From Bacteroidaceae bacterium (lineage in GTDB: Bacteria > Bacteroidota > Bacteroidia > Bacteroidales > Bacteroidaceae): a stretch of 64,000 nucleotides of DNA. The stretch spans positions 186,001 to 250,000 of the forward strand of contig JAFZZI010000007.1 of the NCBI GenBank assembly GCA_017615835.1. Direction: 5' to 3'. This document shows, piece by piece, positions 59,043 to 64,000 of the stretch. The position numbers were made by a program, and so were the translations under genes. The notes below the pieces were generated by a model. That model was not told where the DNA came from, did no database searches, and saw only the letters and a list, made by a program, of their open reading frames with translations. Each line of letters opens with the position of its first letter. Position 1 is the first letter of the stretch.

Positions 59043-59618
59043 TCACTCCCTGATTTCATCTATCTCATCAATGATTTTCTGATAATCCAACTGTATCCTG
59101 AAGTGAATCTTCAGGCCGATGGCTAATCCCACAATACCTGAAATAATTCCGATTGCCACAAAAAGATTGCCATTTTCTGAACCATGAATGGAGTATTCCT
59201 CATAACAGAAATAGGTAATCCATAGTATTGCAAGAGGAATGCCTGCAATCAGCCAGTCACTGTCTTTCTTCTTGGCATTTGCGACTATCTTCCTCGCATT
59301 GAGCAGATCCTTTTCAAAGAGATCCTCTCTTGACAGATATCTGCCGTTATACAAAGTGTAGCAAAAAGAGATGAGCATAAGCACGCAAGTGGAAATCCAG
59401 AAGCCAAGGCTCAAGCCATTGAGCATCACAAAGGCCCAATAACTGTATGGAATGATAGCCAGGCACAAAATGGACAATATCAGATAACGGCGATTGATAT
59501 AACTCATTTTCTGTCTCATAGAACTGCGCAACAGCCTGTCATTCACAATTTCCTGCTTCTCAAGTATGTTCTTAAGTTTAATCATCTGCTGACGCATCTC
59601 TTCCATTTCAAGTTCCAT
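59043..59618 (-). CDS. Membrane protein paired with an ECF sigma factor (possible anti-sigma)
   Basis: 191 residues. A charged coiled-coil N terminus (residues ~1-45, EMEEMRQQMIKLKNILEK), then two pairs of membrane helices (~45-65, ~70-90, ~122-142, ~150-172), then a short charged tail. I do not recognise a family and see no zinc-binding HxxxCxxC. It begins 11 nt after the sigma-factor gene, the usual place for a partner that controls the sigma factor; that role is inferred from position only. Confidence 0.65.
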   Translation of the reverse strand: MELEMEEMRQQMIKLKNILEKQEIVNDRLLRSSMRQKMSYINRRYLILSILCLAIIPYSYWAFVMLNGLSLGFWISTCVLMLISFCYTLYNGRYLSREDLFEKDLLNARKIVANAKKKDSDWLIAGIPLAILWITYFCYEEYSIHGSENGNLFVAIGIISGIVGLAIGLKIHFRIQLDYQKIIDEIDEIRE

Positions 59619-59629
59619 AATTCTTCTTT

Positions 59630-60109
59630 TTAACTGTTTGACATGTTCTTTAATTCTTCCTTAATTCTGAACAGCCTGACACTGACATTCTTGGCGGTGA
59701 TTCCAACTATTTGACCAATCTCATCGTATGAAAGATCTTCCAGCCAAAGAAGTACTATCGCACGGTCAAAAGGCTTCAGCCTGGCAATCCGCTCGTGCAG
59801 CATGTCCACCTGTCGGGCATCTTCACTGTGATTTTCGAACAGGTTTATGTCCATACTGAGAGGGACAACCGGCGATTTCCTTTTTTTTCTGTCAGCTGAA
59901 ATGCATGTATTGAGACTGATGCGGTAAATCCACGTTCTGATGTCACTGCGATGGCCGAAATTTTCAAACCCTCTCCAAAGATTGACAAGAACCTCCTGAA
60001 AAAGATCATTCACCTCATCGGAATCCTGCGAGAACATGTAACACACGGTGTAGATTGTGCCCTTGTGTTCCGCCACAGTTTGCGCAAACTTTTTCTCCAA
60101 TGCATTCAT
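59630..60109 (-). CDS. ECF-type RNA polymerase sigma factor
   Basis: 159 residues with sigma-70 regions 2 and 4 only. Region 2: DEVNDLFQEVLVNLWRGFENF and WIYRISLNTCIS; region 4: RAIVLLWLEDLSYDEIGQI with VSVRLFRIKEEL, the helix-turn-helix that reads the -35 element. It controls an unknown envelope or stress regulon. The upstream segment near 60130-60170 holds TTTTTCGTAGTCTTGTGCGT, which does not look like the housekeeping promoter and may be the sigma factor's own target. Confidence 0.9.
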   Translation of the reverse strand: MNALEKKFAQTVAEHKGTIYTVCYMFSQDSDEVNDLFQEVLVNLWRGFENFGHRSDIRTWIYRISLNTCISADRKKRKSPVVPLSMDINLFENHSEDARQVDMLHERIARLKPFDRAIVLLWLEDLSYDEIGQIVGITAKNVSVRLFRIKEELKNMSNS

Positions 60110-60241
60110 TTTGTCATTCTGTTCAAAAGATTAACGCTCATTAGACGCACAAGACTACGAAAAACTACAAGAAACAGAAAATTTTAAAAAAATCAATTAC
60201 ACTTCCGGCTAAGGAATTCTGACGGGAACTGTAACTAAAAC

Positions 60242-61075
60242 TCATTCGCTGTTTATCATATAAACCCTCCTGGCGGAAAGTCTTGCGATGGAATCCCACC
60301 ATCGGTCGGGAAGTATGGAATGGAAGAAAACGATGGAGCGAGACATCATACCCGTGCGGTAACGGGTCCGAGGACGCCTGCTATTGACAGCCCTGATTAT
60401 GGTTCTGGAAACGACGGAAGGATGAGAGAACAACCCCTTCTTTTTAAAGAAATTCTCGAGGTTGGAAGCGAGAATCATTCCCTCTTCCTGATATGGAGTC
60501 CCTGCTGAGGATTCTGCAAGATGACTGGCTGCTATGACTCCCCAATTGGTCTGTATCGAACCAGGTTCGATAATCGAGACCTTTATCCCAAAACGGGCAA
60601 TTTCCATCCTTAGGGCATCGCTGAACGCTTCAACTGCATATTTGGAAATGTTATACCATCCACCAAGGTATATAACGGCTCTTCCGGCTACAGAAGCAAC
60701 GTTTATGATACGTCCCGAATGCTGCAAGCGCATGTGGGGCAATACCATTCGGGTCAATTCGGCCAGACCAAACAAATTGACATCCAGTTGACGGCGAGCC
60801 TCGTCCATAGAGACGTTCTCGATAGCCCCGAAATAGCCATAGCCGGCATTATTGACCAGAACGTCAATTCTTCCCTGTTCTTTGATGATTCTTTGCACAC
60901 AATCTTCAACGGAGGATCTGTCTGTTATGTCCATACGCACAGGAATAACCCCGTCGGGAATCAATTCAACCCTACGTGCCGCTCCATAAACGATATTACC
61001 CTGCAATGCCAGACGCTTCGCCGTCTCAGCACCTATGCCACTGCTGACTCCGGTAATCAGTATTACTTTTCCCAT
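60242..61075 (-). CDS. Short-chain dehydrogenase/reductase
   Basis: 277 residues from the ATG at 61075 (MGKVILITGVSSGIG). Rossmann fold with the cofactor loop TGVSSGIG, NNAGYG, the catalytic Ser in VASVAGR and YNISK (Tyr/Lys). An Arg at the end of strand 2 (GAARRVE) favours NADP(H). It starts inside the end of the neighbouring dehydrogenase gene (13-nt overlap). In this operon a hydroxysteroid or keto-acyl reductase is plausible; the substrate is inferred. Confidence 0.88.
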   Translation of the reverse strand: MGKVILITGVSSGIGAETAKRLALQGNIVYGAARRVELIPDGVIPVRMDITDRSSVEDCVQRIIKEQGRIDVLVNNAGYGYFGAIENVSMDEARRQLDVNLFGLAELTRMVLPHMRLQHSGRIINVASVAGRAVIYLGGWYNISKYAVEAFSDALRMEIARFGIKVSIIEPGSIQTNWGVIAASHLAESSAGTPYQEEGMILASNLENFFKKKGLFSHPSVVSRTIIRAVNSRRPRTRYRTGMMSRSIVFFHSILPDRWWDSIARLSARRVYMINSE

Positions 61076-61848
61076 TTTTTCTCTGAAACTTTTTTGATTA
61101 TAGCATTTATTATACACTCAGGCAACATAAGGCAAAAAGGACGGGCGATATGATTTATCAGTCCGGGCATGCAGCGGCCACGTCCGGCAAACAGTCGTTT
61201 TAAAGCTCTGCGGGCAAGCTTTTCCGGAGGAATCATAATGCCAAGTATGACACACAAACGTCTTGTACGCGGCGAGAGAGAGTAAAGAGAAGTATCCACG
61301 GCTCCTGGTGTAACCACCATGACATTAACACCTTTAAGACGGAACTCCGGTCTTAGAGAACGAGTGAGGTTATAGACGAAAGCCTTTGTAGAGTTGTATG
61401 TCTGAATAGCCGGATAGGGCATCCAGGCACTTAAAGATGACATATTCAGGACATAACCCCTGCCACGGCGACACATGTCGGCGCCAAACAGGCGTGTCAA
61501 CTTGGCTACAGTAACGACGTGAAGCATCAGCATTGATTCTATCTTCTGCTCTGTCGCCCGTATATAGCTGTCAAAAAAGAAAAATCCCGCATTATTTACA
61601 AGAATGTCTATCTCGAATTTGTTCTCAGTTGCAAACTTATAGAGTCTGTCGGCCGAATCAGACTGCGCCAGATCCAAACAAATCTGCCTTACTTCCACGC
61701 CATAGTTTGAAGCAAGACTTTCTGCAGCCGCAAAGAGTTCTCTTTCCTGATTTGACACTAGGATAAGGTCTGCCCGATAATCTCGTGCAAGACACTGCGC
61801 GTAACACAGACCTATACCGCTGCTTGCCCCTGTCACAAGTGCCCACAT
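61063..61848 (-). CDS. Short-chain dehydrogenase/reductase
   Basis: 261 residues. Cofactor loop TGASSGIG at the very N terminus (MWALVTGASSGIG), NNAGFF, the catalytic Ser in MSSLSAW and YNSTK. The C-terminal 60 residues are hydrophobic and basic (LARRALKRLFAGRG), which resembles membrane-associated 17-beta/3-keto steroid dehydrogenases (HSD17B12/DHRS-like). Overlaps the flavin oxidoreductase by 16 nt and the other dehydrogenase by 13 nt, so all are translationally coupled. Confidence 0.87.
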   Translation of the reverse strand: MWALVTGASSGIGLCYAQCLARDYRADLILVSNQERELFAAAESLASNYGVEVRQICLDLAQSDSADRLYKFATENKFEIDILVNNAGFFFFDSYIRATEQKIESMLMLHVVTVAKLTRLFGADMCRRGRGYVLNMSSLSAWMPYPAIQTYNSTKAFVYNLTRSLRPEFRLKGVNVMVVTPGAVDTSLYSLSPRTRRLCVILGIMIPPEKLARRALKRLFAGRGRCMPGLINHIARPFCLMLPECIINAIIKKVSEKKWEK

Positions 61849-63119
61849 TCCTTATATTTCCTTATGCTTTCAACATTGGCTGCCTCGGCCTTAACTATCT
61901 CTTTACGCAGATTGAGCGGAAGATCCTCAACACAGTGGTGACACTTCATGTCTTTTGAGTACATTCGACCCACACAATAGTTAGAACGTCCACAGGCAGA
62001 GCGATACGTTAGTCCCTCACCGGCAATTTCGGAATCTCTCATGTGAATGACGAAAGCAGGATCATGAACGAGTACGTGAGCCATCTGAATAAGTTCAAAT
62101 CCCTCCGAAAGCACGGTCTCACAATTTTCGCGACTCTGAATACCTCCCACATAGACTAAAGGGATGTCCAGCTCGGAACGGAATATTCTTGCAGTATCTA
62201 GGAAATAGGTTTCCCTATACGGCGATGTAGGCATAAGTCTCCTGCCAGCAACAGCCAATCCTGCCTTAAGCCACCAATATTTAAAAGAATCCATATAGTG
62301 CGCCATAGTCCTTATGGGCATAGAACCACCCAGGATAACCATAGGAGCCTTGCTTACAAATCCAGCCGAAAGCACTATTCCGTGCACTTTGTGTGAAGAT
62401 ATGCGCCTTGCCACATCCAGGCAGTCCTCAATCTGAAGACCTCGTCTGAAGCCATCGTACATATTTGTCTTAACTAAGACAGCCATGTCAGAACCGGCAT
62501 GGGCCATCACCTCGTTAAGAACCTCGTCCATCATGCGCATTCTGTTCTCCAAGCAGCCGCCATATGAGTCATGTCGCCGGTTGGTATATGGCGAAAGAAA
62601 CTGCGAAATAAGATAGCCGTGACCTGCATGTATCTCAACGCAGTCGAAACCACAGTCCCGACAGAAATCGACGGCCTCGCCAAAATGCATTACGATGTCA
62701 TGTATTTCACTCTCACGCAAACGTCTGACCAATGTCGGAGAATAAAGATTAAAGCCAGAAGAAGCTCCAACAGGCATTCTTCCACCACAAGTATGTCTAT
62801 GCGTCATATTGCCGCAATGGCCCAATTGGATGGAAACCTTCGCACCTTCGGCATGAACGGCATCGACAAGCTCACGCAGGCCGTTTCGGATTCCTTCATG
62901 GATATACAATTGCCCGTCGAACGAGACACCCGATCTGTCGACAGAACAATAAGCGACAGTCGTCATACCGATACCTCCACGCGCAACGGAAGTGTGGTAA
63001 TCTATCAGTTGGCGGCTCGGCAGATTACCTGGACACATATTCTCGAATGCTGCAGAACGGATAGTCCGGTTGCGAAGTGTCACCGGACCCAACTTGTACG
63101 GAGTGAACAGCACTGACAT
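61833..63119 (-). CDS. Old Yellow Enzyme-type flavin oxidoreductase (compact, Cys-rich end)
   Basis: 428 residues. FMN-binding TIM barrel of the NADH:flavin oxidoreductase family: LFTPYKLGPVTLRNRTIRSA at the start, SIQLGHCGN, the substrate-binding VEIHAGHGYLISQFLSP, and VYVGGIQ. Relatives such as BaiCD, BaiH and 2,4-dienoyl-CoA reductase carry a further Rossmann flavin/NADH half, absent here. Instead the frame ends in a Cys-rich segment (SACGRSNYC and MKCHHC) that may hold an Fe-S cluster at the usual position. It lies between the steroid-reductase-like gene (12 nt) and two dehydrogenases. Reduction of a C=C bond next to a ketone is the likely chemistry. Confidence 0.88.
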   Translation of the reverse strand: MSVLFTPYKLGPVTLRNRTIRSAAFENMCPGNLPSRQLIDYHTSVARGGIGMTTVAYCSVDRSGVSFDGQLYIHEGIRNGLRELVDAVHAEGAKVSIQLGHCGNMTHRHTCGGRMPVGASSGFNLYSPTLVRRLRESEIHDIVMHFGEAVDFCRDCGFDCVEIHAGHGYLISQFLSPYTNRRHDSYGGCLENRMRMMDEVLNEVMAHAGSDMAVLVKTNMYDGFRRGLQIEDCLDVARRISSHKVHGIVLSAGFVSKAPMVILGGSMPIRTMAHYMDSFKYWWLKAGLAVAGRRLMPTSPYRETYFLDTARIFRSELDIPLVYVGGIQSRENCETVLSEGFELIQMAHVLVHDPAFVIHMRDSEIAGEGLTYRSACGRSNYCVGRMYSKDMKCHHCVEDLPLNLRKEIVKAEAANVESIRKYKECGHL

Positions 63120-63131
63120 TTCTGATATAAA

Positions 63132-63899
63132 TCAATAGATGAAAGGAAAAACTCTTTTCAGACGTTTTCCGTCAAACTCTTCGGGAAACTCCTTTTCGTA
63201 ATGGTGATATATGGCATTGGCCCGGGGAACAAGGTTGGCACAAGTGAACCAGCAGAACACAAGCCCAGCCATGCTCCAAGTCAGCACAGCCCAGCCCAAC
63301 CATTCAATTATCTCACCAAAATAGTTGGCAGACGTGACATAACGGTATAATCCTGTCTTTGGAAAATAATGAGAAGTATCGCCCGGCTTGCGAAGGTTAC
63401 GCACAACCTCATCTGAATGTCTGTTAATCAGCATTCCTGCGAAGAACAGTGTGATGCCCGCCAGAAACTTCCAGCTTATCAGCCATGAAGGCTGGTAAAC
63501 AGCCAGCTCTGGTGCAATTCTGAAGATCCACCAGCCCTGTATATAGCCGTTCACCATATTGAACAGAATACTCATGAATACTATTGCCAAAGGCATCCTT
63601 GAATTTCCCCTGTTACGCAATGGGAAAACAAATGAACGGTGGAAATAGTGAAGTTCGAAAAGAAACAGGAATACCACATAGGGAGAAATCCACCTTACAT
63701 CAGAGGTCCACCACAACACCAGCATGACGAAAAAAACGGGACTTTCCATAACTATCCAGCCAAGGCGGCTGGGAATTGTCGGCCCCCACTTGCCGGAAAT
63801 CAACTTACCATATCCGGCATCGACAAAATAAAGGGAGAAAAAAACAACAGCTCCGGCAATAGCCACTATACAAAGTACTGTATCAAAAATCTCCATCAT
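63132..63899 (-). CDS. Steroid 5-alpha-reductase-like membrane protein
   Basis: 255 residues, six or seven membrane helices. The C-terminal half matches the 3-oxo-5-alpha-steroid 4-dehydrogenase family: GMLINRHSDEVVRNLR, TGLYRYVTSANYFGEIIEWLG (here in two parts) and a final ANAIYHHYEKEFPEE with the NADPH-contacting residues. The family reduces C4-C5 double bonds of 3-keto-steroids. It starts 5 nt after the phosphatase stop and begins the four-gene reductase operon. A different enone lipid substrate is possible. Confidence 0.9.
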   Translation of the reverse strand: MMEIFDTVLCIVAIAGAVVFFSLYFVDAGYGKLISGKWGPTIPSRLGWIVMESPVFFVMLVLWWTSDVRWISPYVVFLFLFELHYFHRSFVFPLRNRGNSRMPLAIVFMSILFNMVNGYIQGWWIFRIAPELAVYQPSWLISWKFLAGITLFFAGMLINRHSDEVVRNLRKPGDTSHYFPKTGLYRYVTSANYFGEIIEWLGWAVLTWSMAGLVFCWFTCANLVPRANAIYHHYEKEFPEEFDGKRLKRVFPFIY

Positions 63900-63904
63900 C
63901 TTTC

Positions 63905-64000
63905 TTACAGAGATTTCTCACCCCCCTGCTTTTTCAAATACTTTACGGCAAGAATAGTCAGGTCGTCACTTTGCTCATTGTCTCCTACAAACGCCTCCAC
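63905..64000 (-). CDS. C-terminal end of a SpoIIE/PP2C-type serine phosphatase (partial)
   Basis: Only the last 31 codons are in the window: VEAFVGDNEQSDDLTILAVK plus a basic tail. The DDLT motif, with a metal-binding aspartate, followed by a hydrophobic strand is the end of the PP2C-like phosphatases of the SpoIIE/RsbU type. The rest lies beyond the right edge. Confidence 0.75.
   Translation of the reverse strand: MEAFVGDNEQSDDLTILAVKYLKKQGGEKSL

Overview
This is a stretch of Bacteroidales chromosome, probably from a gut or rumen organism near Bacteroidaceae or Prevotellaceae. The evidence is a type III glutamine synthetase, an LL-diaminopimelate aminotransferase (dapL), DUF1573, DUF2723 and DUF4838 proteins, a YaiO-type outer-membrane barrel, and many promoters with the Bacteroidetes TAnnTTTG -7 box. 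I see no rRNA, tRNA, phage, intact insertion sequence or CRISPR array.

Positions 1-20.8 kb form a nitrogen and glutamine hub on the minus strand. In transcription order it runs glmS-pyrG, then glnB(P-II)-amtB-asnB, then glnN(GSIII)-gltB-gltD-dapF-dapL-carA-carB (carB runs off the left edge). These genes import and sense ammonium, fix it into glutamine and glutamate, and spend the amide nitrogen on glucosamine-6-P, CTP, asparagine and carbamoyl phosphate. The three transcription units each begin with a leader of about 120-260 nt. Each leader holds a Bacteroidetes promoter, a short unannotated ORF rich in Asn and/or Gln codons, and an intrinsic-terminator-like hairpin just before the first enzyme gene. 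In the glnB leader 17 of 40 residues are Asn or Gln. The glnB and glmS leader ORFs share an in-frame motif Q-N-x-N-x-N-x-V-P, and the Gln-codon segment can pair with the 5' arm of the terminator. I read this as a glutamine/asparagine-sensing leader-peptide attenuation regulon, and it is the main discovery candidate here.

Positions 20.9-28.8 kb (minus) are an operon for synthesis and export of a surface or exopolysaccharide: HEAT-repeat membrane protein, processive GT2 synthase, TPR/YaiO outer-membrane protein, DUF4838 lipoprotein and DUF1573 lipoprotein. Positions 29-32.2 kb (minus) hold an acyl-CoA ligase, a GH5 glycosidase and a YbjQ protein. Positions 32.2-33.1 kb are a scar with the 3' remnant of a DUF4143 ATPase, a 16-bp alternating CG palindrome and a six-copy 22-bp tandem repeat. 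Positions 33.1-45.9 kb are mixed housekeeping genes: guaA, a DUF2156-GNAT fusion, a second glutamine synthetase, dipeptidyl peptidase III, DUF3108, metK, a CNNM/CBS transporter, a radical SAM enzyme and dacB.

Positions 45.9-52.6 kb (minus) are the operon rRNA methyltransferase-purD-DUF2723-polysaccharide deacetylase. They are followed by a DUF4153 protein, a lytic transglycosylase, a PAP2 phosphatase, a DegT aminotransferase and an LpxL-like acyltransferase. An ECF sigma factor with a membrane partner sits at 59-60 kb. The right end (60.2-63.9 kb, minus) is a tight four-gene operon of a steroid 5-alpha-reductase-like protein, an Old Yellow Enzyme-type reductase and two short-chain dehydrogenases, which resembles the known Bacteroidales bile-acid/steroid reduction modules. 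The window ends in the last codons of a SpoIIE/PP2C-type phosphatase.
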